Shown: positions 7,566 through 16,537, counted from the first letter of the stretch. The stretch is 35,898 bases of DNA from CAYYWP01 sp050176585 (GCA_050176585.1 JBFXHX010000037.1:1-35898), one strand, 5' to 3'. Notes: generated by a model not told the origin, from the sequence alone. Numbers and translations are program-made.

Positions 7566-10401
7566 CCCGGCGCGCCCCCTGGGGGTCGTAGAACACCGGC
7601 TGCACGATCTCGGCGGCGATGGTCCGGTCCGGCAGCGGCGCGTGCACGATCTGTCCAATCCGTTCCGGGCCGCGCTCCACGAGCGCCAGCGCGAAGGTGC
7701 GGCCGAGCGCGGCGCTGCAGTAGCTCGAGCTGACCCAGCCGATCATCTTCATCGGCACGGGCTGGTCGGGGTCGAGCACCAGCTGTGCGCCCTCCGGTAA
7801 GCGCTCCATTGGATTGAGCGGCAGCAGGCCGACCAGCTTGCGCCGGTCGGGCCGGAGGTTGTCCGGGCGCGCATGCGAGCGCTTGCCGACGTAGAATGGT
7901 TTCTTCTTCGCAATGATCCACTCCATGCCGAGATCCTGCGGCGTCACGGTGCCGTCGGTCTCCTGGCCGACGATGATGAAGCCCTTCTCGGCGCGCAGCA
8001 CGTGCATCGTCTCGGTCCCGTACGGTGTGATTCCAAAGGGCCGGCCCGCCGCCATCACCGTCTCCCACACGGCGAGGCCCGAAAAGCCCGGCACGTTGAT
8101 CTCGTATGCGAGCTCACCGGAGAAGCTGATGCGGCAGATCCGCGCCGGAATGCCCGCCACGTTGCAATCCCGGATCGCCATGAACGGGAATCCCTCGCGG
8201 CTCACGTCGAGCCCGGGTGCGACGGCGCGGATCACCTCGCGCGAGCGCGGTCCGACGACCGCAACGGTGGCCCACTGCTCGGTGACCGAGGTGAGCCGCA
8301 CCCGCAGCTCGGGCCACTCGGTCTGCAGGAACTCTTCCATGTGGTCGACCACGCGCGCAGCGCCGCCGGTGGTCGTCGTCGCGATGAACCGATCGCGCGC
8401 CAGGCGCATGACGACGCCGTCGTCCATCACCATGCCGTCGAGCGAGCATAGGAGCCCGTAGCGGCACATGCCGACCGCGAGCGTGTCGTAGCTGTTCGTG
8501 TACATGCGGTTGAGAAACTCGACCGCGTCGGGTCCCTGAACATCGATCTTGCCGAGCGTCGATGCGTCCATCACCGCGACGCTCTGGCGGGCGGCGGCGC
8601 ACTCGCGCAGGACGGCATCGTCCATCGACTCGCCGGCGCGCGGGTAGTACCAGGCGCGCTGCCACTGGCCGACGGGCTCGAAGACGGCGCCGTACGCTTC
8701 GTGCCATGCCTGCATCGGGGTCGTGCGCACCGGATCGTAGCGCTCGCCGGTCGCGCGGCCGGCGAGGAGCGAAAACGAGAGCGGGAGGGACGGGGCGCGC
8801 GTCGTCGACGTGCCGACCTCATCGACGCCGCGCCCGAGCACGGCGGCCGCGATGGCCGCGGCGTTCGGTCCGGCCGTGCGGCCTTGGTCGAAGCCCGTTC
8901 CGATCAGTGTGAAGCGCTTGACGTGCTCGATCGAGCGCACGCCGGCGCCGAGCGCGCGCAGGACCTCCGCGGCGACCGCATCGCGGTGCAGATCGACATA
9001 GTGGCGGGTGAGGTCGCCGCCATCGATACCGGGCACCAGCGGGAGCGCCATGGCTGGCTCGTGCGCGGGCGCGTCGACAGCCGGGACCTGCGGTGCGACG
9101 CCGTCGCCGAAACCCGCGTCGCGAGCCGCGCGCGCGCCGGCCGCGAAACCGTCGCGCAAGCAGGCTTCGAGCGCGAAGCGCCCGTTCGCCGCCCCGGCGA
9201 GCTGCTGGCCCGGCAACGCGGCGCTGGCCATCCAGCAGCCGAGCTCCGCGTCGAAGCGCACCGGGCCGCGGCGATGGTGGTGCAGCGCGAGCGCCGGATC
9301 GAGCCCACCCGAGACGGCGAGGAGGTCGACTTCGATCCGCCGCGCGCCACCCACGGCATCCCCGCCGTCAAGCAGCGGCGCTACGCGTATGGCGACCAGG
9401 CCGTCTTCGCCATCGGTGTCGACCACCGCGTGCCCGGTGAGTACCTGGATGTCCGCGGCGCGCGCTCGTTGCGGCAGCTCGCCGACCGCCTGGGACCTGG
9501 CGTCGACGACCGCGACGACCTCGACTCCCGCGGCGGCGAGATCGAGAGCCGTCGCATACGCCGGATCACCGGTTGTGAACACGGCGACGCGGCGTCCGGC
9601 CGCCACCGCGAAGCGGTTTGCGTAGGCCCGCGCCGCGCCCGCCAGCATCACCCCGGGCCGATCGTTGTTGGCGAAGACGATTGGGCGTTCGATGGCGCCG
9701 GTCGCGATCACGACCTGGCGCGCGCGCACCTGCCAGAGCCGCTGCCGCACGAGGCCAGACGGTCGCGCGAGGCCGAGGTGCTCGCTCACGCGCTCGGCGA
9801 GGAAAACGCAGTTGGCGTCGTACGAGCCGACCGCCGCCGTGCGCGTGAGGATGCGCGTCTCGGGCAGCGCGCCAAGCTCCGCGACCGTCGAGGCGACCCA
9901 CGCCAGCGCGGGCGCGCGGTCGATCTCCTCGCGCGCGCCGAGCAGCCAGCCGCCGAGCTCCGGCTGCTCGTCGGCGAGCAGCACGCGCGCACCGGTCCGC
10001 CCGGCGGCGAGCGCGGCCGCGAGCCCGGCGGCTCCGCCGCCGATCACCAGCACGTCGCAGTGCGCGTGCCGCTTCTCGTACCGATCGGTGCCGCCAGCTT
10101 GCACGAGCCGCCCGCGGCCGGCGAGGCTACACGCGGCGAGCCCGTCATGGAGCTCCACCTGGGTCGCGGGCGCGAGCGGTACTTCCCCGAGCTGGACGAT
10201 GGCGTTCGGCTCTTCCGACCCCGCCGAGAACACTCCGCGCGGGCGGCCGTGCAGCACGCTGTGCGCGACCACGCGTACCCCGGCGGCGAGCAGCGCCGAC
10301 GCGAGCGTGTCGCCCGCGAAGCCGCGCAGCTCCGCCCCGTCGAAGGTGAAGCGCAAGGGCCGCAAGCGGTCGATACGCCCGCCCGAGTCGATGCGCCTCA
10401 C
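7558..10401 (-). CDS. soxA: Sarcosine oxidase alpha subunit
   Basis: This 947-residue subunit (family about 965) binds NAD and tetrahydrofolate. Residues 10-75 are the 2Fe-2S-ferredoxin-like N-terminal domain without the cluster cysteines (FTFDGAELRGFAGDTLASAL). GGGAAG at 121-126 is the dinucleotide-binding loop, followed by LADEQPELGG. The C-terminal ~380 residues are a GcvT-like folate domain (MDASTLGKIDVQGPDA, FSGELAYEINVPG, EKGFIIVGQETDGT). In characterised enzymes this domain takes the methyl carbon as 5,10-methylene-THF. GTG 10401 is chosen because it overlaps the soxD stop as GTGA and sits directly before the domain start; further upstream codons encode only soxD in another frame. The B-D-A-G gene order is the classical one. 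Confidence 0.93.
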   Translation of the reverse strand: MRRIDSGGRIDRLRPLRFTFDGAELRGFAGDTLASALLAAGVRVVAHSVLHGRPRGVFSAGSEEPNAIVQLGEVPLAPATQVELHDGLAACSLAGRGRLVQAGGTDRYEKRHAHCDVLVIGGGAAGLAAALAAGRTGARVLLADEQPELGGWLLGAREEIDRAPALAWVASTVAELGALPETRILTRTAAVGSYDANCVFLAERVSEHLGLARPSGLVRQRLWQVRARQVVIATGAIERPIVFANNDRPGVMLAGAARAYANRFAVAAGRRVAVFTTGDPAYATALDLAAAGVEVVAVVDARSQAVGELPQRARAADIQVLTGHAVVDTDGEDGLVAIRVAPLLDGGDAVGGARRIEVDLLAVSGGLDPALALHHHRRGPVRFDAELGCWMASAALPGQQLAGAANGRFALEACLRDGFAAGARAARDAGFGDGVAPQVPAVDAPAHEPAMALPLVPGIDGGDLTRHYVDLHRDAVAAEVLRALGAGVRSIEHVKRFTLIGTGFDQGRTAGPNAAAIAAAVLGRGVDEVGTSTTRAPSLPLSFSLLAGRATGERYDPVRTTPMQAWHEAYGAVFEPVGQWQRAWYYPRAGESMDDAVLRECAAARQSVAVMDASTLGKIDVQGPDAVEFLNRMYTNSYDTLAVGMCRYGLLCSLDGMVMDDGVVMRLARDRFIATTTTGGAARVVDHMEEFLQTEWPELRVRLTSVTEQWATVAVVGPRSREVIRAVAPGLDVSREGFPFMAIRDCNVAGIPARICRISFSGELAYEINVPGFSGLAVWETVMAAGRPFGITPYGTETMHVLRAEKGFIIVGQETDGTVTPQDLGMEWIIAKKKPFYVGKRSHARPDNLRPDRRKLVGLLPLNPMERLPEGAQLVLDPDQPVPMKMIGWVSSSYCSAALGRTFALALVERGPERIGQIVHAPLPDRTIAAEIVQPVFYDPQGARRDG

Positions 10402-10661
10402 GGCCGCGGCGCTCCCATGCGGTACACGGAGACGATCTCGTGCGTGGCGGTGTCGCGCACCGCGTTGAACCAGCGCCGGCAACCGTGCTGGTGCACCCAG
10501 CGCTCCGCGAAGAGGCCCTGCGGATTCGGCCGATAGAAGAGGTACCGCCCCCACGTTTCGTCATCGACACCGTCCGGCGGCATCTCGATGTGCGCGGCGC
10601 CGCCGTAGTGGAACTCCGCCTGTTCGCGCGGCCCGCAGTACGGGCAGGGGATCAGCAACAT
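10398..10661 (-). CDS. soxD: Sarcosine oxidase delta subunit
   Basis: This 87-residue protein begins MLLIPCPYCGPR, the hallmark of SoxD. In the known enzymes delta holds one zinc through two N-terminal Cys and a later His/Cys pair. The equivalents here are C6, C9, one of H57/H59, and C61 in WVHQHGCRRWFN. The family motif W..YLFYRPNPQG is intact. Start and stop interlock with neighbours: ATG overlaps the soxB stop by 1 nt (TGATG), and its TGA overlaps the soxA GTG by 4 nt, so the subunits are probably made in coupled amounts. Confidence 0.92.
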   Translation of the reverse strand: MLLIPCPYCGPREQAEFHYGGAAHIEMPPDGVDDETWGRYLFYRPNPQGLFAERWVHQHGCRRWFNAVRDTATHEIVSVYRMGAPRP

Positions 10662-11872
10662 CAGTGCGCGACCGCGGCCGCACCGTGCTCGGCGACCAGC
10701 GCGCCCGTCCGGAACCGCGCGAGTGAGAACGGCGCGTTTAGCGGATGCGGCTCGCCGTGCGCGATCGTGTGCGCGAAGCACCAGCCCGAGGCGGGGGTGG
10801 CCTTGAAGCCGCCGGTGCCCCAGCCGCAGTTGATGAACAGATTTTCGATCGGGGTCAGCCCGAGGATCGGCGAGGCGTCCGGGCAGACGTCGACGATACC
10901 TGCCCACGTGCGTACGACCTGCGCGTGCGCGAAGAGCGGGAACAGCTCGACCGCCGCGGCGATCTGATCCTCGATGATACCGAACGCGCCGCGCTGTGCG
11001 TACGAGTTGTACGCGTCGATGCCAGCCCCCATCACCAGGGCACCATTGTGTGCCTGGCTGACGTACACGTGCACGGCGCCCGACATGACCACCGTATCGA
11101 GGGTCTGCTGGAGGCTCTGGGAGACCAGCGCCTGGAGCGGATGGCTCTGGATCGGCAGCGCGAACCCGGCCATGGCCGCGAGCACCGAGCTGTGGCCGGC
11201 GGCGACGAGGCCGATTTTGCGGGCGGCGATGGGGCCACGGGTGGTCTGGACGCCGGTGACACGGTCGCGCGCGACGTCGATCGCCGTGACTTCGCAGCCC
11301 TGGATCAAGTCGACGCCGAGCGCATCGGCGGCGCGGCCGAAGGCGAACACGACGGCATCGTGTTTCGCGATGCCGCCGCGGCGCTGCAGCGTCGCTCCGA
11401 GCACCGGATAGCGTACGTCGGGCGAGATGTTGATGAGCGGACAGAACGCCTTTACCGCCGCCGCGTCGAGCAGCTCCGCATCGATGCCGTTCAGGCGGTT
11501 CGCGTTCACGCGCCGGCTCGCCTCCCGCCTGTCGGTTTGCGAGTGCACCAGGTTCAGGACGCCGCGTTGGGAAAAGAAGAGATCGTAGTCGAGCTCTTCC
11601 GTGAGTCCCTCCCAGAGCTTCAGCGCATGCTCGTAGATCGCGGCGCTCTCGTCGTACAAATAATTCGAGCGGATCACCGTCGTGTTGCGCACGGCGTTGC
11701 CGCTGCCGAGCCAACCGCGCTCGACGAGCGCCACGTCGGTGAGGCCGTGATTGCGCGCCAGGTAGTAGGCGGTCGCGAGGCCGTGCAGCCCACCGCCCAC
11801 CACGATGGCATCATACGCGGGCTTCGGCTCCGGGTTGCGCCAGAGGAAGTCCGGATGCTGCGGACGGGTCAT
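10661..11872 (-). CDS. soxB: Sarcosine oxidase beta subunit (FAD/FMN catalytic subunit)
   Basis: This 403-residue subunit belongs to the DAO family and oxidises sarcosine. Residues 21-33 hold the FAD-binding loop AIVVGGGLHGLA. RGGIAKHD places His171 where beta subunits carry covalent FMN (His173/175 in characterised enzymes), so the second flavin should be present. The C-terminal INCGWGTGGFKATPASG matches the second FAD contact. The following residue of the usual KHDH stretch is Ala here, a small deviation. The reaction releases glycine and H2O2, with the methyl group passed to tetrahydrofolate. A GAGG-type ribosome site lies before ATG 11872, 12 nt after the preceding amidase stop. Confidence 0.94.
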   Translation of the reverse strand: MTRPQHPDFLWRNPEPKPAYDAIVVGGGLHGLATAYYLARNHGLTDVALVERGWLGSGNAVRNTTVIRSNYLYDESAAIYEHALKLWEGLTEELDYDLFFSQRGVLNLVHSQTDRREASRRVNANRLNGIDAELLDAAAVKAFCPLINISPDVRYPVLGATLQRRGGIAKHDAVVFAFGRAADALGVDLIQGCEVTAIDVARDRVTGVQTTRGPIAARKIGLVAAGHSSVLAAMAGFALPIQSHPLQALVSQSLQQTLDTVVMSGAVHVYVSQAHNGALVMGAGIDAYNSYAQRGAFGIIEDQIAAAVELFPLFAHAQVVRTWAGIVDVCPDASPILGLTPIENLFINCGWGTGGFKATPASGWCFAHTIAHGEPHPLNAPFSLARFRTGALVAEHGAAAVAH

Positions 11873-11884
11873 CGCCCTCGCCGG

Positions 11885-12580
11885 TTAGGCCCGGGAGGCG
11901 AACGGCTCGATGCCGTTCAGGTACGCCACCACGTCGTCGACGCACTCGACGTCACCGAACTTCGCGTCGATGTCGTAGAGGTTCCATTCGACGACGCCGG
12001 GCACGCGGTCGCCGACCGCCTCGCGCACGACGATGGGCCGAAAGCCCTCGGCGATCGCATCTTCGGTCGTGTGGCGCACGCAGCCGGCCATGGTGACGCC
12101 GGTGATGATGACCGTGTCGACGCCGTGGGCGTTCAAATACGAGGAGAGATACGTGCCGTGAAACCCGCTGGCGCGCTTCTTCACGATCACCTGGTCCGCC
12201 GGGGCAGGGGCGATGCGATCGTCGATCTCCGTCGCCGGATCGCCGACGTGCAGCAGCTCGACCGGGATCTTGCGCGACCACAGACCGATGTCGGAGTTCG
12301 GCCCCGATGTGTTGCGGTATGCCGTGGTTGTGTAGACGATCGGCACGTGCTTGGCGCGGCCGGCCGCGTTGAGCTTTTGCACGGCGGGAATGATCGTGTC
12401 CATGCCGTCGCACGAGAACGCATGTCCGGGGCGTGTCCAGGCGTTGGCGAGGTCGATGTGGATGAGGGCCGGGCGCTTGCCGTACCCGATGCGCCGCTGG
12501 AACCCGCGCTGCTGGTAGATTCCGGTGTCGGCGTTGAAGATCTTGTCCAGCGCGGCGCGTACGTCGAACTGTTCGGACAT
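11885..12580 (-). CDS. N-carbamoylsarcosine amidohydrolase (isochorismatase-like hydrolase)
   Basis: This is a 231-residue member of the cysteine hydrolase (isochorismatase) superfamily. The catalytic triad is visible: D43 in HIDLANAW, K134 or K135 in VIVKKRASGF, and C167 in GVTMAGCVRHTTEDA. The AGCVRHT context is what I know from N-carbamoylsarcosine amidase (CSHase; D51-K144-C177 in Arthrobacter), rather than from nicotinamidases, which have a different Cys context and metal-binding residues. CSHase gives sarcosine, CO2 and ammonia. Its position between a hydantoinase and sarcosine oxidase fits that substrate exactly. A clear AAGGAG site precedes ATG 12580. Specificity rests on motif plus context; a related carbamoyl amide substrate is possible. 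Confidence 0.85.
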   Translation of the reverse strand: MSEQFDVRAALDKIFNADTGIYQQRGFQRRIGYGKRPALIHIDLANAWTRPGHAFSCDGMDTIIPAVQKLNAAGRAKHVPIVYTTTAYRNTSGPNSDIGLWSRKIPVELLHVGDPATEIDDRIAPAPADQVIVKKRASGFHGTYLSSYLNAHGVDTVIITGVTMAGCVRHTTEDAIAEGFRPIVVREAVGDRVPGVVEWNLYDIDAKFGDVECVDDVVAYLNGIEPFASRA

Positions 12581-12590
12581 CTTGGCTCCT

Positions 12591-15500
12591 TCAATTGGAT
12601 GCGGCGCGCCGCTCGGCGCGAAGCCGGTCGGTGGCCGCGGCGTCGAACGCCAAAGTGGTCGGGTCGAGGATCACGGCGTAGTCGCGCTCTGCGAGCTCGA
12701 CGGTGGTGAACCCGTCGAGCACATCGGCGGCCACCAGGGCCGGGTCGCGATCGAGCGGGTTGCCGTACCCGCCGGAGTTCGGCACCTCGATGCAGATCGA
12801 GTCGCCCGCTTGCAGCCGATACCCGGTGAACTTCGCCGGCCACGGCTCTTCGCCGGCTTCGCCGATGTTTTTGGTCACGCGCGCGTTCACGCCATCGTGG
12901 CCGCCAAAGATGCCCCACGGCGGATCGGATTCCTGGCGCTCGCCCTCGCAGGTGACGATCGTATCCTCGAGGAAGCGGTTGACCCGCACGATGCCGATGC
13001 CGCCGCGCCACTCGCCGGCCGCGGCGGGTTCGTCGCGCAGCTCGTACCGCTCGGTGCGCATCGGAAAGCGCCACTCGAGCTCTTCGATCGGGTTGTTGCG
13101 CGTGTTCGCGATCAGGCAATCGACCGAGTCCAGGCCGTCCTTGTTGTGGCGGCCGCCGTACGAGCCCTCGTCCACCTCGAGGTACACCCAGTACTCGCCC
13201 AGCTCCTTGATGAACCCGGAGTACGAGACGAAATGCAGGTGGGCGGAGTTGCCCGCGGTGACCTTATCGGGCACCACCGGCGCGAGGGCGCGCAGCGCGA
13301 GGTCCACCGCGCGCTGCACCTGGCAGAAGCGCGCGAAACACGCACGCGGGAAGTTCGGGTTGAAGATCGAGCCCTTCTCCGCGATCACATTGACCGGGCG
13401 CAGCATGCCCTCGTTCTGCGGCACGAAGACGGGGTAGGCAACCTCGTCGAGGAAGATCATCCGCGTGATGAACGACATTGCGGAGACGGTCGTGCCCTCG
13501 TACGGACAGTTGTACCCGGTCGGCACCTCGGCGCTCGAGCCGGTGAGATCGAAGGTGATCTCGTCGCCGTGGATCTTGACCGCGATCTTGATCGGGAGTT
13601 TCACGCCGCGCGTGCGGCCGTCGTCGTCGAGCCAGCCGAGCTCGGTCTCGTAGGTGCCGTCGGGCAGCTTGGCGATCTCCTGGCGGAGCATGCGCTCGGA
13701 GTAGTCCAGCCACCCGCGCGCCGCGCCGAGCACCGACTCCTCACCGTACCGGCCGAGCAGCTCGAGGTAGCGCCGCTTGGCGAGCTCGCACGCGGCGATC
13801 ATCGCTTCGATGTCGCCGCGGTTGTGGGTCGGCGTCCGCATGTTGTCGAGGATGTGGCGCCACATCGACTCCTGGCGGACCCCGCGGTCGTACAGCTTCA
13901 CCGCGCGATAGATGTTTCCTTCGGACCAGTTGTCGACCAGATCGATCGCGAGGCCCGGATACGCGCCGCCGATGTCGAGCAGATGGGCCGATGCGCCGGC
14001 GAACCCGACGATCTCGCCTTCGAGGAAGATCGGCATCACGATCGCCACGTCCGGGGAATGCGTGGCCCCGTGGTACGGGTCATTGTGCAGAATGATGTCG
14101 CCCTCGTGCACGTCGCCGTCGAGCAGGTGGATCACGTTCTTCACGATCTTGGGCATCGCGCCCATGAACATCGGCGTCGAGTCGGACTCCGCCAGCACAT
14201 TGCCCTCGGCGTCGAAGATCCCCGCGCCGAGGTCCTCCGACTCGCGGATGATCGAGCTGTAGCTCATGCGGAAGAGCACACCCGCCATCTCCTTCACGAT
14301 CGCCGAGAAGGCGCCGCCGATCACCCGCATGAGGATCGGCGTGGCGAGATCCGCGTTGCGCTGAATGGCGGTCTTGGCGACGCGCGTGCAGTCGATCACG
14401 ATGTTGCCGTAGCGGTCGATCTCGGCGGTGAGCCCGGGCGGGATCACGGTCGTGGTGTCGTACTGCTCGACGATTGCCGGCCCCTCCAGCCGATGGCCGT
14501 AGCGGAGGTCGGCGCGGTCGTAGAACGGGGTCGGGCGCCGATCGGGCTTGCCGTCGACGTCGAAGATGACGTCGCGGTGGAGCTTCGGCACGGGCGGCCC
14601 CTCGGCGCGGTCGGACTCGGCCAGCGTGAGCTCATCGATGCGGCCGATGCCGATCGCGCGAATGTTCACGACCTCCACCGCGGCGGCGAAGCGGTGGCCG
14701 TACTCGGTCTGATGTGCGCGATGGAAGGCTTCGGTGGTCGCGGCGATCCAGTCCTCGTCGATCGGTCCCGCCGGCACGTCGAAGCGAACCTCATAGCCCT
14801 GGCCGACGTAGCGGCAGTCCGCCAGTCGCCGGACGAGCCGGCGCGCCTCCGGCACGGCGTCGGCCTCGAGCTGCGCGACCGCTTGTGCGACCAGCTCGGC
14901 ATAACGAGCTTCGAGCCGGGCTTTGTCGAGGCTTTTCAGCGCGTGGCGTTCGGTGGCGACGAACTCGTGCTGGAGATCGGTAGTGAGCAAGCCGGTGGCG
15001 GCGATGATCCCCGGATGGGGCGGGACGAGCACGCGCGGAATCTCGAGCTCGAGGGCGATGTCGCAGGCGAACAGCGGCCCGGCGCCGCCGGCTGCGACCA
15101 GCGTGAAGTCGCGCGGGTCATAGCCGCGGCGCACGGAGTTGAGCTCGATCGACTGCGTCATGCCGAACTTCTGGATCTGCAGCGCCCCGAGCGCCGCCTC
15201 CTCGACCGACATGCCCAACTTCCCGGCGATCGGCTCGAGCGAACGGCGCGCCAGCGCGGGGTCGAGCCGCATGTCGCCGCCCAACAAGCCGCGATCCGGG
15301 CGCAGCCGCCCGAGCAGCACCTGTGCGTCCGTCGAGGTCGGCTCGGTGCCGCCCCGGCCATAACACGCGGGCCCGGGGTCGGCCCCGGCCGATTGCGGGC
15401 CGACGCGGAACACGCCGCTGGCGTCGAGGTAGGCGATCGACCCGCCGCCGGCGCCGATGGTGTCGATATCCACCATCGGCACCATCGCCTGATGGTCGCC

Positions 15501-16448
15501 GACCTTCGTATCCAGGAGATGGCGCATCCGGAGCTGACCGCCGGCGGCGACGCCGATGTCCGCCGAGGTCCCGCCGATGTCGAGCGTGACGACGTCGCGG
15601 AATCCGGACATCTTGCCGGCCCAGATGCCGCCGATGAGGCCAGCGACTGGGCCGGACATGAGCAGGTTCACGGGGCGGTGTCCGGCGGCTGCGATGGTCG
15701 CCATGCCGCCCGAGGACTGCATGAGCTGGACGCCGCGCGCGAAGCCGGTGTCCTTCATCGCCGCGTCGAACCGGTCCAGATAGCGCGAGACCTTCGGACC
15801 GACGTAGGCGTTCAGCGCGACCGTGGAGAATCGCTCGAACTCGCGGTAAAGGGGCAGCACCTCGTGCGAAACCGACAAGTAGGCCTCGGGGAACTCCTCG
15901 ATCACGATCTGCTTGATGCGCCGCTCGTGCTCCGGATTGAGGTACGAGTGCAGCAGGCAGATCGCCACCGCTTCGACGCCCGCCGCCTTCAACGCGCGCA
16001 CGCGCTCGCGCACTTCGTCATCGGCCAATGGCTTCAGCACCTCACCGCGGGGCGCGGTGACCCGCTCTTTCACCGTGAGGCGGTGCCGCCGCTTGACGAG
16101 CGGGCGCGATTGCCACGGCAAGTCCTGTTGCAGCGAGAAGTTGAAGGGCTTCTTGTGCCGCGCGATATGCAGAATGTCGCGAAAGCCCTCGGTCGTGATC
16201 ATCCCGACCTCGGCGCCCGTGTGGGTCAGCGCGATGTTCGTGGCGATGGTGGTGCCGTGCAGGATATTGTCGACGTCCGCCAGGGCGATCCCGGCCTTCG
16301 CACAGAGCCGCTCGACACCGGAGACCACAGCGCGCGCCGGGTCGTCCGGGGTGGAGGGGACCTTGTCCACGGTGATCCGGCCCGAGTCCTCGTCGACGAG
16401 GATCAGGTCGGTGAACGTGCCCCCGACGTCGACACCGATGCGCTTCAT
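12591..16448 (-). CDS. Fused hydantoinase A/B, probable ATP-dependent N-methylhydantoinase
   Basis: This 1285-residue protein joins HyuA (about 1-690) and HyuB (about 700-1285). In HyuA, DVGGTFTD at 7-14 and DIGGTSADIG at 290-299 are the actin-like ATP-binding motifs, with GAGGGS at 332-337. In HyuB, HNDPYHGATHSPD at 788-800 is the conserved metal/substrate motif. The family covers N-methylhydantoinase, 5-oxoprolinase and acetone or acetophenone carboxylases; fused single chains are typical of 5-oxoprolinases (about 1288 residues). The neighbours (N-carbamoylsarcosine amidase and sarcosine oxidase) favour N-methylhydantoin as substrate, hydrolysed with ATP to N-carbamoylsarcosine. AAGGAGAG precedes ATG 16448. 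It is the first gene of the operon, 10 nt before the amidase. Family certain; substrate inferred. Confidence 0.85.
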   Translation of the reverse strand: MKRIGVDVGGTFTDLILVDEDSGRITVDKVPSTPDDPARAVVSGVERLCAKAGIALADVDNILHGTTIATNIALTHTGAEVGMITTEGFRDILHIARHKKPFNFSLQQDLPWQSRPLVKRRHRLTVKERVTAPRGEVLKPLADDEVRERVRALKAAGVEAVAICLLHSYLNPEHERRIKQIVIEEFPEAYLSVSHEVLPLYREFERFSTVALNAYVGPKVSRYLDRFDAAMKDTGFARGVQLMQSSGGMATIAAAGHRPVNLLMSGPVAGLIGGIWAGKMSGFRDVVTLDIGGTSADIGVAAGGQLRMRHLLDTKVGDHQAMVPMVDIDTIGAGGGSIAYLDASGVFRVGPQSAGADPGPACYGRGGTEPTSTDAQVLLGRLRPDRGLLGGDMRLDPALARRSLEPIAGKLGMSVEEAALGALQIQKFGMTQSIELNSVRRGYDPRDFTLVAAGGAGPLFACDIALELEIPRVLVPPHPGIIAATGLLTTDLQHEFVATERHALKSLDKARLEARYAELVAQAVAQLEADAVPEARRLVRRLADCRYVGQGYEVRFDVPAGPIDEDWIAATTEAFHRAHQTEYGHRFAAAVEVVNIRAIGIGRIDELTLAESDRAEGPPVPKLHRDVIFDVDGKPDRRPTPFYDRADLRYGHRLEGPAIVEQYDTTTVIPPGLTAEIDRYGNIVIDCTRVAKTAIQRNADLATPILMRVIGGAFSAIVKEMAGVLFRMSYSSIIRESEDLGAGIFDAEGNVLAESDSTPMFMGAMPKIVKNVIHLLDGDVHEGDIILHNDPYHGATHSPDVAIVMPIFLEGEIVGFAGASAHLLDIGGAYPGLAIDLVDNWSEGNIYRAVKLYDRGVRQESMWRHILDNMRTPTHNRGDIEAMIAACELAKRRYLELLGRYGEESVLGAARGWLDYSERMLRQEIAKLPDGTYETELGWLDDDGRTRGVKLPIKIAVKIHGDEITFDLTGSSAEVPTGYNCPYEGTTVSAMSFITRMIFLDEVAYPVFVPQNEGMLRPVNVIAEKGSIFNPNFPRACFARFCQVQRAVDLALRALAPVVPDKVTAGNSAHLHFVSYSGFIKELGEYWVYLEVDEGSYGGRHNKDGLDSVDCLIANTRNNPIEELEWRFPMRTERYELRDEPAAAGEWRGGIGIVRVNRFLEDTIVTCEGERQESDPPWGIFGGHDGVNARVTKNIGEAGEEPWPAKFTGYRLQAGDSICIEVPNSGGYGNPLDRDPALVAADVLDGFTTVELAERDYAVILDPTTLAFDAAATDRLRAERRAASN

Positions 16449-16484
16449 TGCACTCTCCTTGCGATCGCCAGTGTGAGGCGCGGG

Positions 16485-16512
16485 AGAATACTGTGCATGC
16501 AGTGGATGTCAA
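16485..16512 (-). promoter_or_regulatory. Sigma70-like promoter of the N-methylhydantoin/sarcosine operon
   Basis: On the minus strand a perfect TTGACA (16507-16512) is followed by a 16-nt spacer and TATTCT (16485-16490). Transcription would start near 16478, leaving a leader of about 30 nt before the hydantoinase ATG. The -35 box lies inside the palindrome at 16503-16519. Confidence 0.6.
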
Positions 16513-16519
16513 ACATCCA
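16503..16519. promoter_or_regulatory. 17-bp perfect palindrome, probable GntR/FCD operator
   Basis: TGGATGT-CAA-ACATCCA is a perfect 7+7 inverted repeat with a 3-nt centre. It has the TGG...CCA outline and 17-bp size of FadR-type operators. It lies 19 nt before the GntR gene start and covers the -35 box of the divergent operon, so bound regulator would block transcription of the operon and probably of its own gene. Confidence 0.6.
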
Positions 16520-16537
16520 ACCAGCTAATAGGACCCA

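Noticed and set aside
8701..10536. Long plus-strand open frame opposite soxA
   Set aside because: Antisense shadow of soxA, with Arg/Glu/Asp-rich sequence and no family features.
7558..10554. Longer soxA start at 10554
   Set aside because: The extra 51 residues overlap soxD in another frame and have no family similarity; GTG 10401 couples to the soxD stop.
11885..12580. Annotation as nicotinamidase or ureidoacrylate hydrolase
   Set aside because: The AGCVRHT context and operon partners fit N-carbamoylsarcosine amidase better, and the nicotinamidase metal-site pattern is not visible.
10745..12709. Long plus-strand open frame opposite soxB and the amidase
   Set aside because: It crosses two real genes and the gap between them, and its composition is shadow-like.
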